Source: Chloroflexota bacterium (GTDB taxonomy: Bacteria; Chloroflexota; Anaerolineae; Anaerolineales; UBA4823). Taken from it: a stretch of 46,493 nt of DNA. Where the stretch lies: contig JAJUJL010000029.1 of assembly GCA_029265355.1 (NCBI GenBank), positions 1-46,493 on the forward strand. Direction: 5' to 3'. The notes beneath the pieces are model-generated. The model was not told where the DNA came from and ran no database searches. It saw only the letters and a list, made by a program, of their open reading frames with translations. The position numbers and the translations under genes are program-made. How positions within the stretch are numbered: the stretch's first letter is position 1; each line of letters begins with the position of its first letter. Below, one piece after another: positions 25,761 through 34,302 of the stretch.

Positions 25761-26231
25761 CTACTGCGAAGAACCACGCGGCGCCGCCTTGACCAGGCCA
25801 GACTCTTCTAGCAAGGAGCGCTGCAAGGCAAAAGCGCGCCCTGCGGCCGCCAACGCCAGGCTCTGATTACCAGGGGTGAGGTCCACGATCTCAGCCCTGA
25901 GAGCCGAGATGCCCTGGCACAGGCGCACCCATCGCCTGGCGGTCCTGGGCGGGAGATGAGGGGCAATTGCCCTCAAACAGCTACCCCCCTGTTGCTGGAG
26001 GGCGAATTTTTCAGCCAGCAAGGCAAATCGCATCCGGCTCATTTCGTCAAGCTGGCTGAATTCGTCGAGCAGGGCTTCTTTGCGCTCGACCAACAATGCC
26101 AGGTTGTGAACATCGCCGGTCAGCAGCGCCCGTCGCTCTTCGCGAGTCAATGCCAGCAAATCCTGGGAAATTTGGAACTGCCTTACCAGCAGTCCCTCAA
26201 CTTCGCTGATCAGGGCTGTTTCAGCCTTCAT
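25761..26231 (-). CDS. flgN: FlgN-like flagellar export chaperone
   Basis: The 156-residue protein is mainly alpha-helical with the FlgN pattern of an N-terminal helix ending in LLALTREERRALLTGDVHNLALLVERKEALLDEF (roughly residues 20-56), typical of chaperones for hook-associated proteins FlgK/FlgL. It starts at 26231 inside the end of flgM (11-base overlap), which supports the assignment by operon order flgM-flgN. Its expected clients, flgK and flgL, are absent from this window. Confidence 0.82.
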   Translation of the reverse strand: MKAETALISEVEGLLVRQFQISQDLLALTREERRALLTGDVHNLALLVERKEALLDEFSQLDEMSRMRFALLAEKFALQQQGGSCLRAIAPHLPPRTARRWVRLCQGISALRAEIVDLTPGNQSLALAAAGRAFALQRSLLEESGLVKAAPRGSSQ

Positions 26232-26547
26232 TTTCGATAACCTCAACCACCAACGGCCGGCACACGTGCGGAACGAGTCTCTCCGCCAATGCCTCCAGAT
26301 CAACGTGATACAACCCAACATCAACCTGGATCTGCAGCGCCCGCACCAACTCTGACCGTACACTGGGCGTGTGCCCCAGCACATGGCGCGCCCATTCCAG
26401 CAGGTTACCATCAGGATCCTGGGGCCTCTTCAGGCTAGGGGCAGGCTGAGGCGCAGACAGATACCCGCTTCCAGAGGCGTCTCCGGCGTTGTGATGACTC
26501 AATTTTGAAGGTAAACGTCTTGGTTTCAGAGCAGTATCCTCAACCAT
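26221..26547 (-). CDS. flgM: anti-sigma-28 factor FlgM
   Basis: The 108-residue product ends with a FlgM-like C-terminal domain (VRSELVRALQIQVDVGLYHV, then LEALAERLV), which binds sigma-28 (FliA). The N-terminal half is disordered and basic. Export of FlgM through the finished hook frees FliA. A sigma-28-type promoter lies 52 bases upstream, so flgM is under the control of its own target, as in enterics. The start at 26547 has no strong ribosome binding site. Confidence 0.86.
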   Translation of the reverse strand: MVEDTALKPRRLPSKLSHHNAGDASGSGYLSAPQPAPSLKRPQDPDGNLLEWARHVLGHTPSVRSELVRALQIQVDVGLYHVDLEALAERLVPHVCRPLVVEVIENEG

Positions 26548-26598
26548 CCGTGGCGCTTCTATGCATCCAGCGTGGTCCAGTTTCAGGTTTCTCTCTTG

Positions 26599-26625
26599 TT
26601 AACGGCGCATCAACCAAAACCTTTA
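26599..26625 (-). promoter_or_regulatory. sigma-28 (FliA)-type promoter of flgM-flgN-csrA
   Basis: On the minus strand TAAA (26625-26622), 15 bases, then GCCGTTAA (26606-26599). The FliA consensus is TAAA-N15-GCCGATAA, so only one base differs. Transcription would start near 26592, about 45 nt before the flgM start. fliA lies directly upstream, giving a feedback loop. Confidence 0.8.
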
Positions 26626-26730
26626 TGCCATCGCCTGATTAAAGGTTCTAGATGGAATAATGCGCTTTCTGATGTGTCAATTCAGCCAGGTAAGTGTGGG
26701 AGGTAAAAAGCGTGGGAAAGCGGAACAGGC

Positions 26731-27516
26731 TCATCCGGCGGCGATACCGCCAGATACTCTCGCTGCTTCGCCAAGGCTGGCGCGCAGTTTCATCAGGATG
26801 CGTCCATGAAGCTGGCAGACGCGCGACTCGGAGATCCTGAGCACCAACCCAATTTCTTTGAAGGTCAATTCTTGCAGGTAATACAGAGAAAGAATCAACT
26901 TTTCCCGCTGAGGCAGGGCGCGTATGGTCTCGGTCAGCATCTGCCGCATTTCATGCTCTTCGAGCATTTTGCACGGTTCTTCCAGGCGTTCATCTGCCAG
27001 AAGCTCGTGCAAAGAAACCTCATCATCATCGTTGGCGAAAACCGTTGCGTCCATGGAGAGGATGGCGCGACTCTCATCGATCATCGCCTGGTGAACCGTG
27101 GCCAGGTCGATGTTCAAATAGTCGGCTAATTCCTCATCGCTGGGGAAACGCTGCAATTTTTCCCAAAGATTGGCAATGCCCTCCTGGACAACGCGCACAC
27201 GCCGGCGCGCCCCGCGCGGCAGCCAATCCAGCTCCCGTAAATGGTCAATGACTTTTCCCCGGATGCGCAGGGTGGCATAAGTGGTGAACTGAGCGCCATG
27301 CTGTGGATCAAAACGGTCCAGCGCTTCGATTAAACCCAACAGCCCCTGGCTGGCAGCATCTTCGTAATCCCTGCCCATGGCTTGGGATAAACCCAGGCGA
27401 CCCAGAATATAATGCACCAGGGGAATGTGCTGCAAGATGATCTCTTCGCGCAGCCGAGCATCGCGTGTGGCAAGGTATTGTTCGATCAGCAAGGAATGGT
27501 TCTTTTTGGCATCCAT
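26731..27516 (-). CDS. fliA: sigma-28 family RNA polymerase sigma factor FliA
   Basis: The 261-residue protein has region 2 (LVHYILGRLGLSQAMGRDYEDAASQGLLGLIEALDRFDP) with its 2.4 AQFTTYATLRIRGKVIDHLRELDWLPR segment (residues ~37-105), region 3 with sigma-28-type RRRVRVVQEG, and region 4 (LPQREKLILSLYYLQELTFKEIGLVLRISESRVCQLH at roughly 205-240). The wording and spacing match FliA/WhiG-type sigma factors that read flagellar late genes. The start at 27516 has GAGG upstream. It precedes flgM on the same strand. Confidence 0.93.
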   Translation of the reverse strand: MDAKKNHSLLIEQYLATRDARLREEIILQHIPLVHYILGRLGLSQAMGRDYEDAASQGLLGLIEALDRFDPQHGAQFTTYATLRIRGKVIDHLRELDWLPRGARRRVRVVQEGIANLWEKLQRFPSDEELADYLNIDLATVHQAMIDESRAILSMDATVFANDDDEVSLHELLADERLEEPCKMLEEHEMRQMLTETIRALPQREKLILSLYYLQELTFKEIGLVLRISESRVCQLHGRILMKLRASLGEAARVSGGIAAG

Positions 27517-27690
27517 ACGGGCCTCAAATAATCTTACAGCATAATACATTATGACAATTATTTTGGCAGTAAAGCCCGGATGAAGCCAGACTAAAGAATA
27601 CGTAAATACGCCCCCAAGGCGCTTCAGTCCATCTTCTGTTTGACCGACAATGGTTGCGGGAAAGGTGAGCTAATGCGGGAAGCTGGCAGC

Positions 27691-29283
27691 CTAAGCAGCG
27701 GGCAACACTACGGTGAATTGGGTGCCAACACCGAGCTGGCTTTCGACCAGGATACTGCCGCCATGCTGCTTGACCACCCGATGGCAAACGGAGAGGCCAA
27801 GGCCTGTACCGTGACCGGGGCCCTTGGTAGTAAAGAAAGGCTCAAAAATGTGCGCCAGGTTTTGAGGGGCGATGCCCGTGCCAGTATCCGTGATACTGAC
27901 ATGCACCTCGCTGCCAAGGTGATAAGTGGCGACGCGAATTAATCGGCGCCCTTCTTCCAAAGCATCGATAGCGTTGCTCAACAGGTTGATCCAAACCCCT
28001 TGCAGGTGGTCGGGGCTGGCAACCACCTCGGGCAAATCTTGCTCCGGTTCGAACACCAACTCAATGGCGCGGTTGGTAAATTCGTGCTGCAGAAAGGTCA
28101 AGGCTTTGCGGATATTTTCGTTGATATCCACCGGCGCGAAATCGTAGTGTTCTTTGCGCGCCAGGTCCAACAAGTTGCGCACCACCTGGTTGGCGCGCGC
28201 CCCGGCTCGAGCGATCAAGTCGACCAGTTCCTGTTTGTCATCGCCTGCCGGCAGCTCGCGTTGCAGCAACTGCGCATTGGCGATGATGGCCGTCAGCGGA
28301 TTATTGATCTCATGCGCCAGGCCGGCAGCCAGTTGCCCCACCGCGGCCAGTTTTTCAGACTGCGCCAGCGTGGCTTCAAGGCGACGCTTTTCCGTTACGT
28401 CCTGCTCCAATAAAATGGCCTGGGTGACCTGTTCATTGTCATCCAGGATTGGATAGGTGGAGATCTCCCATTCCTGTGGTTCAAAATCCGTTTCCCAATG
28501 GCGACGTGTGCGCGACGTGCTCTGGCCGCCGAACAACGTATCCAGCACGCGACAATCAGGGCAGGGATCATCCAATTGGAACAAGGCCTGGAAACAGCGC
28601 CGTCCCACCAACTGATTTGGCGGCAAACCGGTGCGCCGGGCACGGTGCATATTGACGGCTGCCAGGTTGAATTTGCGATCAATGATATAGATCGAGGTGG
28701 GTATGCTATCAAACAAGGCGCGCAGGATATTGCGAGAGTTGGTCAACTGCCAGCGGATCACCTCCAACTCGGCATTTGCGACTTGCAAAGAATGGATCGT
28801 CTGCATAGTGTGCAAGCGATGCGCCAGCACGCTCCCCACCGGTTCCAACATTTCCAGATGCTCGCGGTCCAAAGAGCCAGGATCGTGATTTCCCAGGATC
28901 AAAGCTCCCAACTGAATTTTGCCAGAAGTCATAGGCAAACAGATCAGCGATTCAAGCTTTACACCCGTTGCCAGCGCCAGTGGCGCCAGGCGTTCATCCT
29001 GAGAGAGATTGTTCAGCAGCAACGGCTCCGAGCTGGACAGGCAGCCGCGGAACACTTCGATAACGGATGCGTCCAGGTTGTAGATGCGCTGCGGTGAAGA
29101 CTGATCGTGCCTCTGGAAAATGAATTCGCTTGGCTCTTCATCGTTCAGAATCAGCATGCTGCAAAGCTGTGCAGGAAATGCGGCAGACAGCTTACAAACC
29201 ACCCTCTCTAAAAGCCCGCCCGCGCCCAAATCGCTCTCGAGCACCTCTGCAATCAGATCCAGGATAGGCTGATACTTATCCAT
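27691..29283 (-). CDS. GAF/PAS sensor histidine kinase
   Basis: The 530-residue protein has no membrane segment. It contains a GAF domain (about 15-165), a PAS domain (about 183-300) with a CPDC motif near residue 241, and HisKA with H324 in GLAHEINNPLTAI. The ATPase domain has the N box in WINLLSNAIDALEEG, a DTGTGIAP G1 box and GHGTGLGLSV. It is a soluble sensor kinase that probably signals to the OmpR-type regulator 33 bases upstream. The CPDC pair could bind a metal or redox cofactor; this is inference. The input signal is unknown. Confidence 0.92.
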   Translation of the reverse strand: MDKYQPILDLIAEVLESDLGAGGLLERVVCKLSAAFPAQLCSMLILNDEEPSEFIFQRHDQSSPQRIYNLDASVIEVFRGCLSSSEPLLLNNLSQDERLAPLALATGVKLESLICLPMTSGKIQLGALILGNHDPGSLDREHLEMLEPVGSVLAHRLHTMQTIHSLQVANAELEVIRWQLTNSRNILRALFDSIPTSIYIIDRKFNLAAVNMHRARRTGLPPNQLVGRRCFQALFQLDDPCPDCRVLDTLFGGQSTSRTRRHWETDFEPQEWEISTYPILDDNEQVTQAILLEQDVTEKRRLEATLAQSEKLAAVGQLAAGLAHEINNPLTAIIANAQLLQRELPAGDDKQELVDLIARAGARANQVVRNLLDLARKEHYDFAPVDINENIRKALTFLQHEFTNRAIELVFEPEQDLPEVVASPDHLQGVWINLLSNAIDALEEGRRLIRVATYHLGSEVHVSITDTGTGIAPQNLAHIFEPFFTTKGPGHGTGLGLSVCHRVVKQHGGSILVESQLGVGTQFTVVLPAA

Positions 29284-29316
29284 TCGATGCGCCTGTTCTC
29301 GAAGTCCTGACCGTCG

Positions 29317-30126
29317 CTATTCCTGGATATTGGGATTGACCGTGTAACCGTAACCCGGAACAGTGCGTATGAACTGGGGGTGGCTGGGATCTGGCTCGAT
29401 TCTTTCCCTCAGGTTCTTGATGTGAACCCGCACCAGGTCGGGGCTACCGGTGTCCGAAGGATAGTCCCAGACCTCGTCCAGCAGCCGGGCTGGCGAAAAG
29501 ATCTGCCCGGGCCGGCTCATCAAATGATAGAGCAGGTCATACTGCACAGGCGTCAGGCGCAGCTTGCCTTTTTGGGGAGCATACAGCTCGTAGGTCCGCG
29601 TATCCAACACATATTCACCAACCACCAGGCAATGCGCTGCCTCTACCGGGCGAGGCTCCGAGGAGATCTGGCTCAAAATTGTCTGCACGCGCGGCGTCAA
29701 GCCGCTTGAGGCAGCCGTCGCCGCATCGCGCTCGGCGCGCTTATCGGGCTGTTGCGTGCGTCGCAGAATGGCGCGCACCCGCAAGACCAGTTCGTCGATA
29801 TTGAACGGTTTGGTGAGATAATCATCCGCGCCGGCGTTGAAACCGGCGATCTTGTCTTCATCCTTGACCTTGGCGGTCAGGAACAGAATGGGGATCTCCG
29901 AAAGCTTGAGATCGTTGCGCATCTCGCGGCACACGGTGTACCCGTCCATGCCCGGCATAATCACATCCAGGATGACCAGGTCGGGAGGGTAAGCGCGAGC
30001 TGTCTTCAGCCCCTCTACACCGCTGTTGGCCACCGTCACCCGGAATTCCTCGCTGCGCAGGCTGCGCTCGATGGTCCTGGCAACAATTTCATCATCTTCA
30101 ATAATCAGGATATTCGATGTCTTCAC
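29317..30126 (-). CDS. OmpR/PhoB-type response regulator
   Basis: The 269-residue protein has a receiver domain (ILIIEDDEIVARTIE, PDLVILDVIMPGMDG with the phospho-aspartate, LFLTAK and DDYLTKPF). After a long linker (about 125-165) it has a winged-helix DNA-binding domain (LRLTPVQYDLLYHLMSRPGQIFS, DLVRVHIKNLRERIEPDP). It starts with GTG at 30126, overlapping the upstream kinase stop by three bases (GTGA), preceded by GGGAAGG. It sits between two kinases, so it is the probable partner of both. The target genes are unknown. Confidence 0.93.
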   Translation of the reverse strand: MKTSNILIIEDDEIVARTIERSLRSEEFRVTVANSGVEGLKTARAYPPDLVILDVIMPGMDGYTVCREMRNDLKLSEIPILFLTAKVKDEDKIAGFNAGADDYLTKPFNIDELVLRVRAILRRTQQPDKRAERDAATAASSGLTPRVQTILSQISSEPRPVEAAHCLVVGEYVLDTRTYELYAPQKGKLRLTPVQYDLLYHLMSRPGQIFSPARLLDEVWDYPSDTGSPDLVRVHIKNLRERIEPDPSHPQFIRTVPGYGYTVNPNIQE

Positions 30127-31997
30127 TTTAAACCTTCCCTGGGGAAACTCACGCGTATCACTGTGCCATGCCCAGCAATGCTTTGAGCACAGATCTCCCC
30201 GCCATGCTGGCGGACGATTTCTTGACAAATATTCAATTCGACGCCCGTGCCACGACCTCCGGGCGGCCGCAAGAAGTTGGGCTCGAACATGGTTTCCAGC
30301 TCATTAGCTGGAATTGGTTTGCCATCATCCCAAATTTCCACCTGAATGAAACCTCGCCGCGCCTGTTCTGAACGAACTTGTACGCGATGCGATTCACCGT
30401 CGTTTGTCGCATCACGAGCCAACATCAACAAGTTCACCCACAGGTCAACCAATTGGCGAGCATTGCCGCGCATGCTGGGCAAGGATGGCTGCAGGTTGAC
30501 CTCGAGCTGCGTGGCATCCGCCTGGAATTGACCTCCAACCAGGTCCAACGCGGTCTGGATCGTTTCATTGATCGAGAGTTCGGCGATGGTGTTCGTGGCA
30601 GGGCGAGAGAACTCGACGAGTTGGGCGACGGCGCGCTGCACCCGCCAACCAGCAGCCACGATCGCTTCAGCCATTTCCCTGGCGTGTTGATCCGGGGGGA
30701 GCTCTTGCAGCAACAACTGCGATTCTGCAATGATAGTGGTCAGGGGATTGTTAATGTGGTGGGCAACACCGGAAGCCAGCTCACCAATGGCTGCCAGGCG
30801 CGCAGACTGGGTCAAGTGGGCATGGGCTGCCTGGATTTGGGCTTCCATCAGCTTTCTTTGGGTGATATCGGAGGCGGTGCCAACCAGGCGCACCGTTTTT
30901 CCAGCGATGGATCGAATGGCCTTGCCCTTCGCGGCAATCCAACGGGTTGTGCCATCGCGATGCAGCATGCGATGTTCGATGGCAAATTCAGAGCTCAAGC
31001 CGCGTAGGTTATCCTCCGCCTCCTGGATGAAGGCTTTTTGATCTTCAAGCTGGATGTGTGAAACCCAGGCCTCAAATTGGTTGGGTATCTCGCCATCGGT
31101 GTATCCCAGCAAAGCTTTCAAGTTGGGGTCGATATAGTATTCACCGGTTTCCAGATTCCAATCCCAAACCCCGACTCGCCCGGCGGCTGTAGCCAGGGCA
31201 TAGCGTTCTCGACTCAATACCAACGCTTGCTCGGCGCGTTTTCGCTCGGTGATATCGCGGAAAACGTCCAGGTATCCAATCAAACGGTTGCCAGCGCCAA
31301 AGTCGCGCAGCGTGGAGACGCGTGAACTGACCCACAGGACGTTGCCATCCGGTCTGCGGTATTGGCGCTCGATTTCCATGCTGGCTGTTCCGTCTGCAGG
31401 CGGCACGCTCACCTGGGGAGAAAACAGACCCAGGTAGACGTCTTCCACTGGCTTACCCAAGAACTCTTTGCCGTTCAAACCCAGCAAGAGATCTGCGGCA
31501 GGATTCCAATACGTGATGCGCCCTTCCCGGCTCCACACGACCACCGCGTCGCGCACATTATTGAGCAGCAGCGCCTGGTATCGTATTTGCTCCACCGAGC
31601 GCTGAACAGAGCGTTCCAGGTGATGCTCGCGGATCGTCTTTTGAATCAGAGAAGGCAATTTGTGCAGCTCGCTGCTGCCCTTGACCAGGTAATCTTTGGC
31701 GCCAAGCTGCAAGGCTTGCACTGCCAGGCGTTCATCACCCTGGCCGGTGACCATCACCACCGGTGTATCGTAGCCGCGCCGGCGCAAGCCTTCCAGCGCC
31801 TCTAAACCTGTGCCGTCAGGCAGGCGATAATCGAGAAGTATGGCATCGTAGGAACGAAACGGCAACCGTTCCCACAACCCTTGCAGGCTGTCAGCCCATT
31901 CTACGGCAAACGAACCCGACAACCGCAGCAACTCTGTTACCAGTTCTGCCTGAGCCGGGTCGTCATCCACTGCCAGGATATGATACAGCTCATTCAC
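30123..31997 (-). CDS. receiver-PAS-PAS hybrid sensor histidine kinase
   Basis: The protein has an N-terminal receiver domain (AVDDDPAQAELV; phospho-Asp in ILLDYRLPDGTG), then two PAS domains (about 150-270 and 290-400 from the upstream ATG). HisKA follows with VAHHINNPLTT, where the residue after the phospho-His is His rather than Glu, and an ATPase domain whose G1 box is DDGKPIP instead of DNGxGI. The cognate regulator overlaps its stop codon. The altered HisKA and G1 motifs suggest reduced or unusual kinase activity. The start is taken as the GTG at 31997, with AAGAG upstream; an ATG at 32057 is an alternative. Confidence 0.88.
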   Translation of the reverse strand: MNELYHILAVDDDPAQAELVTELLRLSGSFAVEWADSLQGLWERLPFRSYDAILLDYRLPDGTGLEALEGLRRRGYDTPVVMVTGQGDERLAVQALQLGAKDYLVKGSSELHKLPSLIQKTIREHHLERSVQRSVEQIRYQALLLNNVRDAVVVWSREGRITYWNPAADLLLGLNGKEFLGKPVEDVYLGLFSPQVSVPPADGTASMEIERQYRRPDGNVLWVSSRVSTLRDFGAGNRLIGYLDVFRDITERKRAEQALVLSRERYALATAAGRVGVWDWNLETGEYYIDPNLKALLGYTDGEIPNQFEAWVSHIQLEDQKAFIQEAEDNLRGLSSEFAIEHRMLHRDGTTRWIAAKGKAIRSIAGKTVRLVGTASDITQRKLMEAQIQAAHAHLTQSARLAAIGELASGVAHHINNPLTTIIAESQLLLQELPPDQHAREMAEAIVAAGWRVQRAVAQLVEFSRPATNTIAELSINETIQTALDLVGGQFQADATQLEVNLQPSLPSMRGNARQLVDLWVNLLMLARDATNDGESHRVQVRSEQARRGFIQVEIWDDGKPIPANELETMFEPNFLRPPGGRGTGVELNICQEIVRQHGGEICAQSIAGHGTVIRVSFPREGLK

Positions 31998-32141
31998 GAT
32001 CGCTCTTTCTGATGCTCCGATAGGTTTGCCCTGGCGGACTTGAAGTGACCTCATCATACGGGTGGGCCTGTGAATTCACCATAAATTTTACATAAAGGTT
32101 AGCGATTGGGGGTTTACCCTTCTGCAAGGTGGGTCACTTAA

Positions 32142-32178
32142 CAAAAATAAAAGCGGCAGGTTTTTTCAAACCTGCCGC
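32142..32178 (-). terminator. Rho-independent terminator of the tRNA operon
   Basis: On the minus strand GCGGCAGGTTT pairs with AAACCTGCCGC (32153-32178 region) and is followed by TTTTATTTTTG. It lies nine bases past the 3' end of tRNA-Cys. Confidence 0.88.
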
Positions 32179-32186
32179 ATCCTTTG

Positions 32187-32257
32187 AGGCGACGACGGGA
32201 TTTGAACCCGTGATCAGGGTTTTGCAGACCCTTGCCTTGCCACTTGGCCACGTCGCC
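32187..32257 (-). tRNA. tRNA-Cys (GCA)
   Basis: The 71-base cloverleaf has acceptor GGCGACG/CGTCGCC, anticodon loop CTGCAAA (anticodon GCA) on an AGGGT/ACCCT stem, and T-arm CGGGTTCAAATCCCG. All stems pair. No CCA is encoded. It is the last gene of the tRNA operon. Confidence 0.96.
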
Positions 32258-32270
32258 ATGAGCCTTTCAA

Positions 32271-32359
32271 TTGTCAGGCGGGATTTGGACCCGTGATCGT
32301 CGCAGCCACGCTGCGCAAAGGTTTTGCAGGCCCTTGCCTTGCCACCGGGCCACGTCGCC
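32271..32359 (-). pseudogene. degenerate tRNA-Cys copy with inserted hairpin
   Basis: The sequence tracks the neighbouring tRNA-Cys from GGCGACGTGGCC through the CTGCAAA anticodon loop. It has 20 extra bases (containing CGCAGC-GTG-GCTGCG) at the variable loop, a C/A mismatch in the anticodon stem, TTC changed to TCC in the T-loop, and a 3' end (CCTGACA) that no longer pairs with the acceptor. It is probably a decayed tandem duplicate. Confidence 0.75.
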
Positions 32360-32438
32360 GAATGATTGAAAAAATTAGGCTGATGCAAACGGCCTGACTG
32401 AGTGCTGCCATCTGCGATCAGCCATCTGCAATTTTGAG

Positions 32439-32510
<72 letters not shown>

Positions 32511-32537
32511 ATAACCGGCCGCTCGTCTGGCCGAGAA

Positions 32538-32610
32538 TGCCGAGAGCCAGAATCGAACTGGCGACACCGCGATTTTCAGTCGCGTGCTCTACCAACTGAG
32601 CTATCTCGGC
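32538..32610 (-). tRNA. tRNA-Phe (GAA)
   Basis: The acceptor GCCGAGA/TCTCGGC, D-arm TAGCTCAGTTGGTAGAGC, anticodon loop ACTGAAAAT (GAA) and T-arm CCAGTTCGATTCTGG give a full 73-base cloverleaf. It is the first gene of the tRNA operon, 28 bases after the predicted transcription start. Confidence 0.95.
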
Positions 32611-32644
32611 CTAAACGTGCTGCGCTTTCACCAAAGCGCCCATT

Positions 32645-32673
32645 ATTTTACCTGTATGTAGGGGGATTGTCAA
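32645..32673 (-). promoter_or_regulatory. promoter of the tRNA operon
   Basis: TTGACA (32673-32668), a 17-base spacer and TAAAAT (32650-32645) lie on the minus strand. Transcription would start near 32638 and cover tRNA-Phe, tRNA-Gly, the degenerate Cys copy and tRNA-Cys. Confidence 0.85.
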
Positions 32674-32831
32674 GCAAGGCGCGCTCGGCAAGCCAGAAAG
32701 ACGCTGGCATGACCGGTCATGCCAGCAATGATGACCTGCATCGTGACCATCAGCACATCACAGCGGCTGCCCTTTCCGGTATCCTATGGACAAGATAAAC
32801 ACACATATCAGAAACGAAAGGAAAAACCACC

Positions 32832-33350
32832 ATGTCCGCAGAAATCCAAACCTCCCCTTCCACTCGCCGCCAGACCATGATCAGCGGCGTCTCCTTGATC
32901 GCACTCGGGGCGCTCTTGTGGGTAGCCCAGAGCGGGCGTATCGACTCCGGCACGATCTTTATGATCGCCTTGAGCGCCATCTTCCTGGCCTGGGGCTTGC
33001 TGGCGCGTGCTTTCGGCCTGCTCATCCCAGGCGGCTTGTTAGCTGGCATCACGCTGGGCATTCACCTGACTGAGACTGCTTTTCCCGCCTTGGGCGAGCC
33101 GCAGCAGGGAGCATGGGTGCTGCTTTCGATCGCCGCTGGCTGGGCACTGATCAGCCTGCTTTCGCCCCTGACTGGTCGTTTCTATGCCTGGCCTTTGATC
33201 CCCGGCGCCATCATGGCAGCCATCGGTGGCGCCTTGCTGGCAGGTCAACCCGGACTGGATGCTCTGGAGATGGTCGGTCGCACCTGGCCGCTGGGATTGA
33301 TCGCCCTGGGTCTTTACCTGATCCTGTGGCGCTCCAGCCGCAAAGCCTGA
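32832..33350 (+). CDS. small multi-pass membrane protein, unknown
   Basis: The 172-residue protein has five or six hydrophobic segments (for example SGVSLIALGALLWVA, GTIFMIALSAIFLAWGLL, GWALISLLSPLTG) and short loops. It has no recognisable catalytic motif and resembles small DUF-type membrane proteins that accompany envelope or stress functions. AAAGGAA lies upstream of the ATG at 32832. It is a single gene with its own terminator at 33372-33407. The function is unknown. Confidence 0.78.
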   Translation: MSAEIQTSPSTRRQTMISGVSLIALGALLWVAQSGRIDSGTIFMIALSAIFLAWGLLARAFGLLIPGGLLAGITLGIHLTETAFPALGEPQQGAWVLLSIAAGWALISLLSPLTGRFYAWPLIPGAIMAAIGGALLAGQPGLDALEMVGRTWPLGLIALGLYLILWRSSRKA

Positions 33351-33371
33351 GCAACGAACCGGCGAATACTC

Positions 33372-33407
33372 AACCTCAAAGGTCTCCCAGACCTTTGAGG
33401 TTTTTTT
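33372..33407 (+). terminator. Rho-independent terminator
   Basis: AACCTCAAAGGTCT pairs with AGACCTTTGAGGTT and is followed by TTTTTTT. It ends the membrane protein gene at 32832-33350. Confidence 0.9.
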
Positions 33408-33515
33408 ATTTGTTGATCTTTAGCAGTCAGCAAGAAGACGGGGGGTCTGGCGGGCTTCAACTGCCAGTCCCTCCCCAAACTCACCTGAAGTGGACAACGC
33501 CTGAGAAAAGCAGCA

Positions 33516-33543
33516 TTGAATATTTAACTTTTGGCGCGATAAT
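33516..33543 (+). promoter_or_regulatory. promoter of the PA-IL-like lectin gene
   Basis: TTGAAT (33516-33521), a 16-base spacer and GATAAT (33538-33543). The leader carries the palindrome CTCTCCCGGGAGAG (33600-33613), which includes the GGGAGAG ribosome binding site eight bases before the ATG at 33621. The preceding interval 33408-33515 holds nothing else I can identify. Confidence 0.6.
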
Positions 33544-33620
33544 TAAGTCAGGGTTTGGGGGGATTATCAATACCGAAGATCCGCATTTCAAAATGGGTTC
33601 TCTCCCGGGAGAGTAGAGAA

Positions 33621-34109
33621 ATGAAACAAGATGCGTGGGTTTCAAAAATGCGACGAATGATCGTTGCGGTAAGCGTTCTGGCGCTACTGCTGGTCAGCGC
33701 CGCACCGGTTTCGGCCGCCCCCAAGAAGTTGAAGCCGGTGCGCATCAAGGCCAATGCTGGCTGGGTCGAAACAAAGGTTTGGCTGGAGGTAGGTCAGAAG
33801 CTGACCATCCGCGCCACGGGCAGGGCCATCACCGCTCGGTTGAGGGATTACCCGAAATCAAAGAGCGGCCCGGAAGGCCAGACCTGGAACCTGAACTGCG
33901 GCGAATACGCTGTCGCTCCACCTCCTTGCGCCATGGACTATGCTCCTTACGGAGCATTGGTCGGCAAGATCGGCAATGGCGCGCCATTTCTCATTGGCGC
34001 ATCGGAGGTCATCATTGCTTCTCGCTCGGGTTACCTGTGGCTGGCGGTGAACGATAACCTGGCTTACTACAAAGATAATAAGGGTGGCTATGCCGTAAGA
34101 TTCAAGTAA
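33621..34109 (+). CDS. secreted PA-IL (LecA)-like protein
   Basis: The 162-residue product has a signal peptide (basic start, hydrophobic MIVAVSVLALLLVSAAPVSA, cleavage near residue 33). A beta-rich domain follows with the family pattern ANAGWVETKVWLEVGQKLTI, YGALVGKIGNG, FLIGAS and LWLAVNDN...YKDNKGGYAVRF. This fold is related to the galactose-binding lectin LecA (PA-IL) of Pseudomonas. Two cysteines (CGEY, PPCAM) may form a disulfide. It probably binds sugar or another ligand outside the cell. The specificity is unknown. Confidence 0.82.
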   Translation: MKQDAWVSKMRRMIVAVSVLALLLVSAAPVSAAPKKLKPVRIKANAGWVETKVWLEVGQKLTIRATGRAITARLRDYPKSKSGPEGQTWNLNCGEYAVAPPPCAMDYAPYGALVGKIGNGAPFLIGASEVIIASRSGYLWLAVNDNLAYYKDNKGGYAVRFK

Positions 34110-34157
34110 ACCGCCATGAGGGCTGCAGGTCTACCCTGAGTACTTTCGGCGGTTTAC
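34106..34157 (+). terminator. 10-bp inverted repeat after the lectin gene
   Basis: GTAAACCGCC (34106-34115), which includes the stop codon, pairs perfectly with GGCGGTTTAC (34148-34157). There is no U-run. It is probably an mRNA 3' end structure. Confidence 0.5.
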
Positions 34158-34251
34158 TTAGTATCGCTGCAGCTCATCCGGCGTCATAACTATAGCAGCC
34201 TTGCCTGGCTGCGCCGTGACCCAAAAAGGGGGTTAGCGGCAATGACTTAAC

Positions 34252-34275
34252 GTTCTGGAATCTCGTTTCCAGAAC
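34252..34275 (+). promoter_or_regulatory. inverted repeat upstream of the protease gene
   Basis: GTTCTGGAA and TTCCAGAAC (34252-34260 and 34267-34275) form a nine-bp perfect inverted repeat 27 bases before the protease start. It could be an operator or a leader hairpin. Confidence 0.5.
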
Positions 34276-34302
34276 ATCACAATCAGGAGGAGGCGAGAAA
34301 GC

